Shown here piece after piece: positions 37,201 through 47,091 of a stretch of DNA of 64,000 nucleotides (positions are counted from its first letter, which is position 1; each line of letters begins with the position of its first letter). Below the pieces are notes generated by a model. That model was not told the origin of the DNA. It searched no databases and saw only the letters and a program-made list of their open reading frames with translations. The stretch is from Gyromitra esculenta. Taxonomy: Eukaryota > Ascomycota > Pezizomycetes > Pezizales > Discinaceae. Where the stretch lies: positions 1,922,001-1,986,000 of the forward strand of contig JBCAML010000001.1 in NCBI GenBank assembly GCA_038503075.1, written 5' to 3'. Position numbers and translations under genes: made by a program.

Positions 37201-39396
37201 GGTATAGAATGTAGCTACCCATATAACGAAGAAGTCTCACTTAAGGCTCCAGAACTCAGAAAACCTAAAGTTAGCAGTGGAGATATGCACATACTTATCA
37301 CCAATTACAATTTAGGATATATATTACAGCCTTGCGGCTATCCTGGCCAGCTAGATAGTAATTGCCTATACTACATGTATGTATCTATCCTAACTCATCA
37401 GAGCCCCAATGCTATATTAAGTGAATCGTGCATAGGCCTCATGCCGTGTTCGGACTAATTCGTGTGGGGAATTTCTTATATGTATGGCGTGATCATGTGT
37501 TTGTATATATGTACTTTCCAGATCTAGATAGCCTAGGCCAACTATGAGCTTGGGAACAAAAGGTTAAAAAGAACACCATCCCTTGAAATGTCACATTTAG
37601 AAAAATATTTATTCAAAGGGTCAGCGATGCTGTAGGAATGTAGGATGAGACGGGCCGTGCTCTTAAGTTGAAACCACGCCTTGAAATCGGTGTAGACTTT
37701 CCCTCCGAGATTTGAGAAGTATTTTTAAAAAAACACACGTTACCGAATCCTGTGAAATATTTACGACTTGTTTCTTATTTCAAAGGTGTTGGCGAGCTCG
37801 GTCGCTTAAGAACTAATACTCTTTGACACATCCTCTTGGCCGCGTATGCTGATTACATGTGTTCTGTAAAATAGCCTATCTTACTTTAATCATATCCGTT
37901 TCCATCTTACGCGTACGTAAGTATATATATGCTTTCTAGCCTTATTACGTGATAGAAATTTCCAAGAGATTGTTTTATTATCCAACATACACAACCTCTA
38001 ATAGAGTTATTATAGAAAAACGAGGGTAAACGAACGTCCAAATAGTCAATAGCACTACTAAAGTCTTTCTGACGAACCCAGAAGACCACTAAAAGCTTTA
38101 GATCTTAAGTTGTCATAATTCTGCCAGAGGCTGTAAAATTCCTAGGTTCAACGGATACCAAGCAAGCGCTCCTCCAAATATATGTACGTAGGGTGCGCTG
38201 CAGGAAAATGATGCACATTTCATGGTTTTTAGGCTTGGTGGCGACATAATATATAGCTACATTTTGTCACAACGCAAAATCCATAATATCGGGAAATTTC
38301 GATTGGAAGATAAGTTCCCTGTGCCTTGTGATAAAACATCAGTTATTGTTTTCATAAAAAGTCACTCATTCACAGAGAAGATTGCAATAACCTTAGAGTT
38401 AGTATGAAATGGGCCAGAATTATACGTACACCAAGTGTACTTTATTTATTGAATCTCTTCCCAGGAATCAATTTAAGTTGTCTGATTAGCCTCTATTGAA
38501 CTTGGTAGCTTTCAGAGACATGTTGTTGAGTGCTATTGCCTCTGGTCACAATGTGCATCACTTTGCTACACCCTACATGTACGTACATCCTAACAGAAAT
38601 ACCAGCCAATTTGAAGACCATAGATCAATGCACGACATATGGTGAGATCCACTGTGGTAGGCGATGAAGGGCCTCTACGTGCAGTGGCTCCCAGCCACAC
38701 GACCAAAATGGCCAGATGATGAATTTGGAACAACTGTGTTGAGTTGAGTGAAAGATCCTAACGCAAAGGGCGTGTATCCCTTTTGGCGTAGGATTATAAT
38801 CTTTCTAACTGAGATGTCGCTTCTTAGCTCCGATAACCCCTGTTCTTGGCTTGGCGGGGCAAATTTCCCAAAATAATACAATTGTTCGCAACTAGTCACA
38901 CAACCAGCTTAGTCGTGCAGCCTGGGGCACTATACGAGTGCTTGCGTGTTCTAGTTATTCAATGCTGTGCTGCAGATACTCTTCACCCTTTCGCAGGTCA
39001 AATTTCGGTGTGATGATGCGGTCGGATTGCAAAGGCATACTACGCATCTTCAGAACAAGCTTTGGTTGTATGACTGCTTAAACGGATCGGATACGCGCTA
39101 TCGTCCTAACATAGCTATAGACAGCATACGAAATGCCTATACAGAAACCGGTTATGTGTTAGAGGTTCAAATTCCAGACCTGCATCCCCGAGAAGGGTAC
39201 TTGATAAATAGGGAGAATTAGCCCCAACAGAATTCTAATATCTGACGTCGTTCAAGAGAATTCGATAAGATAAGATAAAGCCAAGCGATAAGATAAGATT
39301 GAAGATGCCCCACACTGCCCCTCTTCTTCTGTTTTTCAAGCAGTGTCGTGTACGTAGCAATTCCCCTCCTTAGGTATCCCTTTTACCGTGGAAACC
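34224..39396. other. 5.2-kb gene-free AT-rich region upstream of HIS1
   Basis: No frame exceeds about 107 codons and none has family resemblance or convincing splice partners. TACATGTA palindromes occur at 34952, 37372 and 38574. Near 38960-39220 a frame of 84 codons starts with ATG but is isolated. The last 150 bp is the HIS1 promoter with a GATA cluster. I find no transposase or polymerase remnant by eye. Confidence 0.5.
39264..39299 (+). promoter_or_regulatory. GATA-motif cluster upstream of HIS1
   Basis: GATAAGATAAGATAA at 39264 and GATAAGATAAGAT at 39287 give five GATAA units in 36 bp, about 100 bp before the HIS1 start. Fungal GATA factors (AreA/NIT2 for nitrogen, SRE type for iron) bind HGATAR. 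Nitrogen control of a histidine-biosynthesis gene is plausible, but binding here is inference. Confidence 0.5.
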
Positions 39397-40718
39397 ATGG
39401 ATCTCGTCAATCAGTAAGTACAATCTCAATTCTTCAATATCTGCAGGTACCTTGTGTTGAACTTTTCGCAGCTTAAACGATCGTCTTCTCTTCGCGGTGC
39501 CCAAGAGTTTGTTGTTCTTCCTTGCACTCTGAGTCATTGACCCTGTTCTTTGCGCGCATCCCATTGCTAATAAGATACCTGCAATGAAAAATCAGAGGGC
39601 CGCCTTCACCAAAGCTGTTTAGATCTACTGCAAGGATCAGATATTCAATTTCATCGTCACTCACGACTGGACATTGCGCTATGCTTGAATCTTCCTATAG
39701 CTCTTATCTTTCTCCCAGCAGCTGATATCCCCCGCTTCGTCGGCGAAGGAAGGGTTGATCTTGGAATTACTGGTCGCGATCAAGTGGCAGAGTCTTGTGC
39801 AGATGTTGAGGAGCTTCTAGACCTCGGATTCGGGATGTGCAAGCTTCAGGTCCAAGTCCCTGAGTCAGGGGATTTCACCGACCCAAGACAATTGATCGGC
39901 AAGAATATTGTTACCAGTTTCACCGGCCTCTCCAGCGCTTATTTCTCCAAGCTCGAAATAGAGCAAAGGTCCGAGAGGACGGCCAACACGAACATGGGTT
40001 TGGCACCCGAGGGTATCTCACGGCCCACAAGTGCAATGGAGATCGTTGGATTGGAAACCAAAATCAAATACGTTGGTGGGAGTGTTGAAGCAGCTTGTGC
40101 CCTGGGTTTGGCAGACGGGATTGTGGATCTTGTTGGTGTGCTCTCACTTTCTCTGCAAACATATCTGCTTGGCTCTGGCTGATATTTTACGCCTAGAATC
40201 CGGAGAGACCATGAAAGCGGCAGGATTAAAACCAATTGCCACGGTCCTAGAGACCACTTCTGTTCTTATAAAATCCAAGCATCCATCAAATCCGCAACTT
40301 GTCAAGACCATTGAATCTAGGATACGTGGTGTCATTAGTGAGTTCCCGGAAGTTATATTTTTATTACAGCCAAACATTAATCAAATACTCCAAAACATAT
40401 AGCGGCCAAAAAATATGTGCTTTGCACTTATAACGTTCCCCGGAATAAGCTTGAGATAGTCAAGAAGATCACTCCCGGAAAACGTGCGCCGAGTGTTACG
40501 TCGATTGAGGAGGAAGGTTGGGTTGCAATATCAGTTATGGTAGAAAAGCGTAAGGTCGCTAGTATTATGGATAGGTAAGTCCAATCACTCTCTTTTGTTA
40601 GCGACGACCAGCGCAAGTATTAAGCATTCAACTCTGTAGTCTCGAAGAGGTTGGCGCAACCGACATCCTGGTCACTATCATTGCAAACTCAAGATCGGCA
40701 CCGGACCCATTGCCGTAG
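39397..40718 (+). CDS. HIS1: ATP phosphoribosyltransferase, first step of histidine synthesis
   Basis: Six exons: 39397-39413, 39472-39506, 39596-40135, 40197-40337, 40403-40574 and 40640-40718, giving 327 residues. The enzyme joins ATP and PRPP to make phosphoribosyl-ATP and is feedback-inhibited by histidine. Splicing builds the conserved start MDLVNHLNDRLLFAVPKKGR from three exons; none of it is visible as a single frame. Further markers are LPAADIPRFVGEGRVDLGIT, ESGETMKAAGLKPIA (PRPP-loop region) and a C-terminal regulatory domain (SIEEEGWVAISVMVEKRKV to VTIIANSR), so this is the long, hexameric, allosteric form. Exon 1 is 17 nt and exon 2 is 35 nt. Confidence 0.95.
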
Positions 40719-41334
40719 TCGCTTCGAGCTTTATCTAGGTTAGGTGCTATATAAAAAAGATTTTTTTGCAGTAATTTGTGTCTATTGCGACAGTTATTTC
40801 ATACTTTGGAATATATATATATAAAATGGATAGATAGCGCGGGGTTGTGGATCTAGCATCCTCCCTTGGAAACAAGCATTTGAATCCTGGCTGGACCTTA
40901 TGAGGTTGAGATAAGGATGGTTGATAAACAACACTCTCCCCCTCATTTCGTTATTTGAAAATTTTTTACGTACACCCATCCACTGCGTCCTTTCTCATGT
41001 AAGACGGCAGTTGGTGAGCGGGGCTTTTCACTACACAAAAGCAAGGTGAGACAGTTCACGAAATCTCACTCGAGGCAAGCCGCACATGCACGTCATCGTA
41101 GATTTTGTCAAGCACGCGGTTGCGACAACTTCCACTTATTCAACGCTTTCAACCGATCTCCGTGCCTTTTCACATTTTCCACCCCACACACTAAAACCAC
41201 ACTCCTCTGATTTGCCTGTTTCCGAGTCCCCGTTATGACTGGCTCAGGAAGCCTTGGCACAGGCTGAGAAAAGAACCCCGCCGACTCTCCGGTCCCCGCC
41301 CCCGCCTCAATTTGATTTACCATCAATCCATCTC
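40719..41334. promoter_or_regulatory. Spacer between HIS1 and the 138-residue protein gene
   Basis: This holds the HIS1 3' end and the promoter of the next gene. A short upstream frame, 41235-41267 (MTGSGSLGTG, then stop), starts 100 bp before the next gene's ATG and could damp its translation if it lies in the message. Confidence 0.4.
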
Positions 41335-41885
41335 ATGGCCAACTCCAAAGACCAAATCCTCAGGCGTCTAGGAATCTCCGAAGGCGCATATTCCCAGATC
41401 CGAGTGAGTATTTCTCCTCTGTCGTGGCTATCAGCTCGTTTTCTCGGGTTTCGCTGACGACTTTAGTAGGAGTTTCTACGGAAAAACGTTGATTGGACTG
41501 CTTTCGCCGGTGGTTACGAGGGCTTCACTGCCCTTCCGGAGGAGAATCTGGCAAACCTCAAGCAGAAGTTGGTCAGGCGGTTCCCGGCGCTCGACGGCAA
41601 AGACGACGAGATTGTCTGGATCATCAAGCGGCGCTACAGGAACCACCAAACGATCAAGAAGCGGAAAGAGAAGCGAGCTAGCCGTCTGACATTCCTAAGT
41701 TTTTTATGTGCCTTTTGTCAACGGTAGCAGAATGCAAAAACTGACCTTTGTTTCTCTACTTCTCAGGACTCATCGGAGAACGCAAGAGCGACGAAATCCG
41801 CATCGTCGATGAGGCGCGAACTCGCGATAGTCACATTGATAAACGACGCGTAGCCAGTATCAACTACCTGCTAAATCCATCATGA
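41335..41885 (+). CDS. Small basic protein, probably conserved in fungi, function unknown
   Basis: Three exons: 41335-41403, 41470-41698 and 41767-41885, giving 138 residues in consistent phase. The product starts MANSKDQILRRLGISEGAY. Its middle, EFLRKNVDWTAFAGGYEGF to DEIVWIIKRRYRNHQTIKKR, has regular aromatic and Trp positions as in a small helical, nucleic-acid-binding-like domain. The C-terminus is basic (GERKSDEIRIV and later). The clean splice signals and the protein-like composition across all three exons support a real gene. I do not recognise a named family, and the third exon's donor (GTTTTT at 41699) is weak. Confidence 0.7.
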
Positions 41886-42649
41886 TACTCGCTTTCGGTT
41901 AGCCGAGGATCGTGGAGGGGGATTATAGAGATCTGAGGGACAAAAAAAAAAATTACGAATCAATAAGTCGGTACAATTTAGAGTCCCTATACCCATAAGC
42001 CGTTTCTGGCTAGTGAATACATGATATCAATTGCCTGTAACAAATTCAAGGCGTCTGGCTATACTTATGATATTCTGTCACCAAAAGAAAATTACGTCCC
42101 CCATGTGGCCACGCTGTTTTTTGTAACAAGATTTCCTGGCTCTTAGCATTGCGATGAGGGAGGCTAGAGTAATAATAGTTCCGTAGAATCAAAAAAGTCA
42201 CTTCCCTGCGTTATTATGCGGGTATGATACAAATCCATTGCATTAGTTAAGTTGGTGCAATTTCCCGAATCAGGCTCAGCCCCTTAGACGGGCTCGATTG
42301 AAATATCCCTAACACGTATTGAGTCTGTGACTGCTTGGTCCTGCAACCAATGTACATGTGCACGTGAACTTTCGAAACCTATAAACGTTGAGATAATCTT
42401 GATAAAAGTTCGATGGAAAGCGACAGAATCGAGATGGAGGATTCGGGGTCGGATCGACCAACCGAAAATGTAATGCAGTGGTTTTTTTCCGCTTCCGCGT
42501 TTATAAAAACCCTGGTATTCAAAAACAATAATACGAGTGGAAGAGTGATACCGAGGTATTCTTTTTCAGCCTCAAGAACCGGAAACTAACAAGATCGAAA
42601 CCGATTGACCAATTGGAAAACACTGCTTTGGCCCTTACTCTCTCATAGG

Positions 42650-42820
42650 TGCAGTACCAAAAAGGGTATGCAACTGTTACGGCATATGTGTGGCATTCTA
42701 AAAAAAAAACGCCAAAATAATACTTACCAGATTACTTGCGTAAATACAGTAGTTCTCCAGAATCAAACTAGCATTTCTCAGCAATACAGTAGCAAATTCA
42801 ATCCATTTTCTTCTACTGTA
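42650..42820. repeat. Dispersed repeat, copy A of a CAGTACC...TACTGTA element
   Basis: The copy begins GCAGTACCAAAAAGGGTATG and ends TTCTACTGTA. It aligns along its length with 45774-45917; for example both contain the 15-mer TAGTTCTCCAGAATC. The left terminus looks eroded compared with copy B. It is non-coding and probably a miniature inverted-repeat element. Confidence 0.65.
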
Positions 42821-43042
42821 GTAAACAGTACGAGAATGTCCACTTCGGTGCCAAAACAACTCCGACTTCAATTTTAGCAGGTACCTCGTTTTTTATACGA
42901 TACGTGTACTAAAAAGTTGTAGGCCGAAGTTTTGTTCTGTCTGGGCGTCGCTGTTTGATGTTATTTATCTGCCGCTTTAGGTTGAATTGTATTGGTTCCA
43001 ATATTCGAACCCAATACCACGGATCTCTTCGCACCTGAGTGA

Positions 43043-43158
43043 CACTCGTAAATTACTGACGTTTGTGTACCGGGCTGGCTCTGCATGCCATACAAAATCG
43101 CAAAAGATGTACGGGGCAGGGGCCCAGCCCAGTACACAAACATTAGTCATTTACAGGT
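43043..43158. repeat. Foldback element, about 115 bp
   Basis: ACTCGTAAATTACTGACGTT followed by TGTGTACCGGGCTGG is matched by the reverse complement of the right arm ending ATTTACAGGT, with about six differences over 35 bp. The core GTTTGTGTAC is exact on both sides. It has no coding potential. Confidence 0.6.
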
Positions 43159-44106
43159 ACTGGTATTTCTCTTCAGGCCACAAGACCCTATACGATGCTT
43201 ATAATATACAGACCAAGCCCAAGTGATAACGCTTACCAAAAAACTATCCACCACTCCAATTTCTTAAGTATTGGTGATAAGTGCTCCTAAACCACTAGGA
43301 ATAAGCGTAGATGTTAAAGCTCACAGCCAAAAATTACTATATTATCCCTCTAATGGTGTTTAAAACTCGATCGGGTTTATTCTGTATCAGTCAAGAAGCA
43401 TACATTTAACATCACGCATAATTTAAAATCGTGGACAAAAGGGTTCAGGTTGGTTACGCACAACTATTTAGACCGACGAAGGCAACATTAGAGGCATCAT
43501 ACGTTTATAAGCCTTTGCCACCAGCTACCCTCCTAAACGCTCTCGAGAACATTAACAGTACTTACCATTAAACGATCCGAGATTGATAAAGTAGATAATC
43601 GATTAAACTGACCAAGAAACAAAACCGATCGTTAGCTAGAATTGACTATTTGATATACCAGTCTGTCTCATACAATATTTTATCACATAATACCTACCCA
43701 GACAAACTTATTTTGGGAAGCCCTAGGAGCAAAGAATTGAAGCTGTAAAACGGTTCTCCAAAAAGAAAATACCCTACGCACACGTAGTCTAGGTGCAGAA
43801 TACCAAGATAATCTACTAATCCGATCATCGGTTTACCCCTAGCATTATCCCCTACGCATATCAAGGCCTCCCGTAGCACGCTGGGACACTCGGCCAGCTT
43901 GAACCAACAAACTTCAGATTAGTGCGAACAATTTTCAGAGGAAAGTCGGTTTTTTTTCTATTATACAGTCATGTTCCTTTGAAAAAAGAAAAAAAAACCC
44001 TGGTTCTTGACATTCTGCCGTCACATTACAACAAGGACAATCTCCAAGGAAAATAAACCTTCAAACTTGGCCTGTCCCAATGATCCGGCAAATCGCCTCA
44101 AGTCTT

Positions 44107-44737
44107 CTAGTCTTCATCTTCATCATCGCCATCGTTGACAACGTTGAAGAAGCGGAGTTCGTAGACACCTTTAGAGGTAGAAACGACCCGGAGCCAATCG
44201 CGGAGCTGGTTCTTCTTGAGGAACTTCTTCGTCCTATTTATTTCCGCAGCGCATAAGAATTTGGGAATAGAAGCATACCAAAGGTGGGGGAGGGGAGAAA
44301 CTTACAAGTACTTCAAGTACCTTCCTGAAAACTGGGTGTGAGCGATCACGACAACTTTTCCATCGCCCTCCTGAGATATCTGGACGGTATCACCAAGGTT
44401 TCCAACACGGCCGTCAACCTTAATCTTGTCGTGGAGGAATTTTTCGAACGCGCTGACGTCGAAGATCTTGTCAGAGGCGGGCTGGGACGCATTGATGATG
44501 AACTGAAATCCAAAAATGTTAGCTAATCCTAATATTTCGTCAAGAGTAAATCATTCCTACCTTCTGCGTCACCTTCTCCGGCTTTCCTCCCTTCTTGCCC
44601 TTGGCTGCAGACTTCTATATCCCAAAATAAACACTCAGCCTACTGATCATAAAGTATCAACCAGCCCACAAAACACGGGCGTGGCTGTGACCAGCAAAGC
44701 GGTGCGGGATTGGTATACATACGGTATTTGGGGCCAT
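44107..44737 (-). CDS. RPL22: 60S ribosomal protein L22 (eL22)
   Basis: Four exons on the minus strand: 44723-44737, 44561-44614, 44306-44502 and 44107-44233, giving 130 residues. eL22 is a small protein of the large ribosomal subunit near the exit tunnel. The start [20 protein letters not shown] is the typical Lys-rich tail, followed by [20 protein letters not shown], the RNA-binding core, and an acidic end (NDGDDEDED). The first coding exon is 15 nt, joined to a 54-nt second exon, a split typical of fungal ribosomal protein genes. Confidence 0.95.
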
Positions 44738-44892
44738 TGGAATTGATTTCTCTTTAAAATGCGCAAAGAAGTTTGGATATCCTGCGCGTTGTAAAAGGGT
44801 TGACTGGCGAGGTTGTTGTGTAATGTCGCTGACAGATAATGGAGAAAGTTATCACGAACTTTTCCACCAAGATTGTGTGTCTAGCAGTCACA

Positions 44893-44928
44893 GAGGGCTT
44901 ACCCTGCTTTAAGGCAGGGTAACCCTCC
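44893..44928. repeat. Small hairpin
   Basis: GAGGGCTTACCCTGC is followed after six bases by GCAGGGTAACCCTC, a near-perfect reverse complement. It lies 16 bp from the MITE at 44944 and may be part of an older insertion. Confidence 0.55.
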
Positions 44929-44943
44929 CGAATTTGTTTACTT

Positions 44944-45054
44944 TACTCATGTCGCCAGAACTAATGTGAGTCACAAGGCTGACTAATAGCGGGGATTCAG
45001 ATTTGATTGGTCAAATCCGTCACGTGACTCACATTAATTCTGGCGACATGAGTA
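44944..45054. repeat. MITE, 111 bp, copy 1 of the CTCATGTCGCCAGAA family
   Basis: The arms are TACTCATGTCGCCAGAACTA and the reverse complement ending GGCGACATGAGTA, about 29 bp each with one mismatch. The ends can be read as a TA duplication around CTCATG...CATGAG. The interior matches the copy at 49945-50056 in reverse orientation. Confidence 0.75.
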
Positions 45055-45353
45055 TATCACTCGGACTGTTGTCGGAATTCGAAGAAATCCAAACTATGAC
45101 TACATGTACATATGTAAATGTACTCAGACATTATCCCCATCAACAGCTCAGACGCAGGCTCCTCTATCAAATTTTCAATTTAAAACCAGCAGAGAAATTC
45201 CTGTTTCCTCGTTTATTATAGACATTAGATAATTGTTGGTGTGGTGCAACGGCTTCACCAAATTCTGAAAAAAAAAAACCGAACCTTTCTGACTGGCGGT
45301 ATGTAAATGAGGTAAAATTTAAACGGAACGAAAAATGAATGTCAAATTTGAAA

Positions 45354-45442
45354 TGATCGCACCAGGGGTCGAACCTGGAATCTCTTGATTTCGGTACTAA
45401 AGAGTTTCGTAGTCAAGCGCCTTGCCATTGGGCCATGCGACC
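45354..45442 (-). tRNA. tRNA-Arg (anticodon ACG) with a 17-nt intron
   Basis: On the minus strand the acceptor stem pairs GGTCGCA with TGCGATC, followed by A as discriminator. The anticodon stem is CTTGA/TCAAG, and the T arm is CCAGG-TTCGACC-CCTGG with a five-base variable loop. The loop between the anticodon stems is 24 nt. It starts CTACGA, so the anticodon is ACG (read as inosine-CG), and about 17 nt after position 37 form the intron. Without the intron the molecule is 72 nt. Internal A-box (TGGCCCAATGG) and B-box (GGTTCGACCCC) are intact, so it should be functional. Confidence 0.9.
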
Positions 45443-45773
45443 ATTTCTAAACTATTTAGAATTGGCTTACACAAGAAATTTTTTGTACACGATAATATTG
45501 ACGTTAATATTCCTAAGTTATCAAGTGCCTTTTATTTGTCTTAAAGGGTAACTCATATACCACTAGCAGCAAAGTCCTAAAATAAGAAATTACATCTGTG
45601 AATTCAGATAAATGTTCTATAATATAGTACATTTACTCTAGGGGTTTGAGATGTGTAAGGGCTATACATGTAGTTGTATTGCCTAAAATCACGAGATATC
45701 GATGCCGTGAACTTTAAGGGTAATATACATGTAACCTCTGTGTTTGATTATGTTGTACACATTAGTGTTCTAC

Positions 45774-45917
45774 TACAGTACCCTGAAAAGGGATGCAACT
45801 GGTACAGCGTATGTACAGTATCCTGAAAAAAATGCTGAAGCAATACTGGATCCCTAGCGGAAATACGGTAGTTCTCCAGAATCAAGCAGCAGATTCACCA
45901 CATTTTGCCGTACTGTA
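45774..45917. repeat. Dispersed repeat, copy B of the CAGTACC...TACTGTA element
   Basis: It begins TACAGTACCCTGAAAAGGG and ends GCCGTACTGTA, so short terminal inverted repeats (TACAGTAC/GTACTGTA) are intact here. It aligns with copy A at 42650. A TA duplication plus CAGT ends fits a Tc1/mariner-derived miniature element. Confidence 0.65.
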
Positions 45918-45980
45918 TATCTAGTGCATAAACACGTAATTACACAATAAATTTTCTCGGAGCCTCTTAGAGATATTCAC

Positions 45981-46151
45981 TACAGTCGCTCCTGGGGTCG
46001 CGACGAAACTGGTGCTTTGACGAACAAGGGTTGCAACCATAGAAATTTCTAGTTCCAAGTCCCATTCTTCGTTACCCTACATCAAACATGCAGCTTCGCA
46101 GGTTAATTTCGTCGGAGCCCCAGTTTCATCGCGACTCCAGGAACGACTGTA
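45981..46151. repeat. Foldback element with 45-bp arms and TACAGTCG ends
   Basis: The left arm TACAGTCGCTCCTGGGGTCG and onward is repeated in reverse complement to the right end CGACTGTA, with about five differences over 45 bp. It sits 63 bp after copy B of the preceding element. It is non-coding. Confidence 0.7.
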
Positions 46152-46686
46152 CCGAAAGATTCGAGTCGTACTATCAAAAAAGCTTAGCAGAGCTAAAAGC
46201 GGAAACACCCGGAAACACGGCAGATTTGTAGCCGCAAAAAAAAGGTTCCAACAAAAGTGGAAATTTATCAGTTGCTTGGCCGTTAGGCAGAAGTTTGTGG
46301 CAGCGTACATACTTTAACACAGTAGGCACGGTCGACCAAATGTTAATAGTACATGTAGGCAACCGAGCTGAAGGACCAGGGTTGTTTTGGTTGCCGTTAG
46401 AAGCAGACAGAATGTCGTAGAGGTCTCAGTGCCCGATAAGATAAGATTGCGGGGCTAGACATCATGGTCGAACGCGGTCGAACGCGGTCGAACGTGGACG
46501 AATAGCCTTGATGAGTCGTGAACAAGCATTTCTAGCAGCCTTGTGCTAACGGAGAAGGATTGCCTGTGCCTTTTGCGGCTCCAGGCTGGTGTTCATGGTT
46601 CTCTTGGTTTCTCTTTCAATTCTTTCTGTGGGCACATGGTGGGGCAGCTGGTCCCTGTGCGGCCTTGTTGGGTGTGGAAGCAACTA

Positions 46687-46705
46687 GAATCTACTTCGTA
46701 GATTC
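46687..46705. promoter_or_regulatory. Perfect 19-bp palindrome in the HSP90 upstream region
   Basis: GAATCTAC-TTC-GTAGATTC lies about 400 bp before the HSP90 start. It contains GAA and TTC units, but not at the strict five-base spacing of a heat-shock element, so a role in Hsf1 binding is only a guess. Confidence 0.3.
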
Positions 46706-47091
46706 GATCTTGGCGCTGGGGTCTCTCCTCTAAATTCTTCTTCGCCTCCCCAACTTCTCCTCTTCTCCTCTCCCACTCAACAGCGACGTCTTTTCTCAAG
46801 CATTCCCAAATCTCTCCTTCGCCTGCTTCTCTGCATCTATATCTGCCTTCATCTCTACTGCGAGCTCCTTAGAGGTTCATAGAGTCGAGAAAGTAGGTTA
46901 CCCTTTTGCCCCGCATTTTTTGTATAATCTTACCATATGCTGTTCTCCAACGGACATAACACTGTATATCACCTCTGAAGCCCTTAACCAAGCAGGGATG
47001 GTTTTAGGACCCTCCATTTACTTGTCGTATGCAATTAGCGTAGTACTTATTAATTAATCTTTTCTGGTGCAGACAACAAACAATCATCAAA

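Larger units (their letters stand above)
41886..44106. other. Repeat-bearing spacer between the small basic protein gene and RPL22
   Basis: No supported gene. It contains a 171-bp element (42650-42820) and a foldback (43043-43158), listed separately, and AT-rich sequence. Frames of up to 90 codons (42605-42877) lie mostly inside the repeat. Confidence 0.55.
44738..47091. other. Repeat-rich spacer between RPL22 and HSP90
   Basis: This 2.35 kb holds a tRNA gene, three inverted-repeat elements and a hairpin, all listed separately, plus the divergent RPL22 and HSP90 promoters. Four TACATGTA palindromes occur at 45101, 45665, 45726 and 46350. Small tandem copies of GGTCGAACGC lie at about 46467-46492. 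GATAAGATAAG is at 46435. Confidence 0.55.

Noticed and set aside
39160..39200. tRNA T-arm-like sequence GGTTCAAATTCC
   Set aside because: No matching T stem, anticodon arm or acceptor stem around it.
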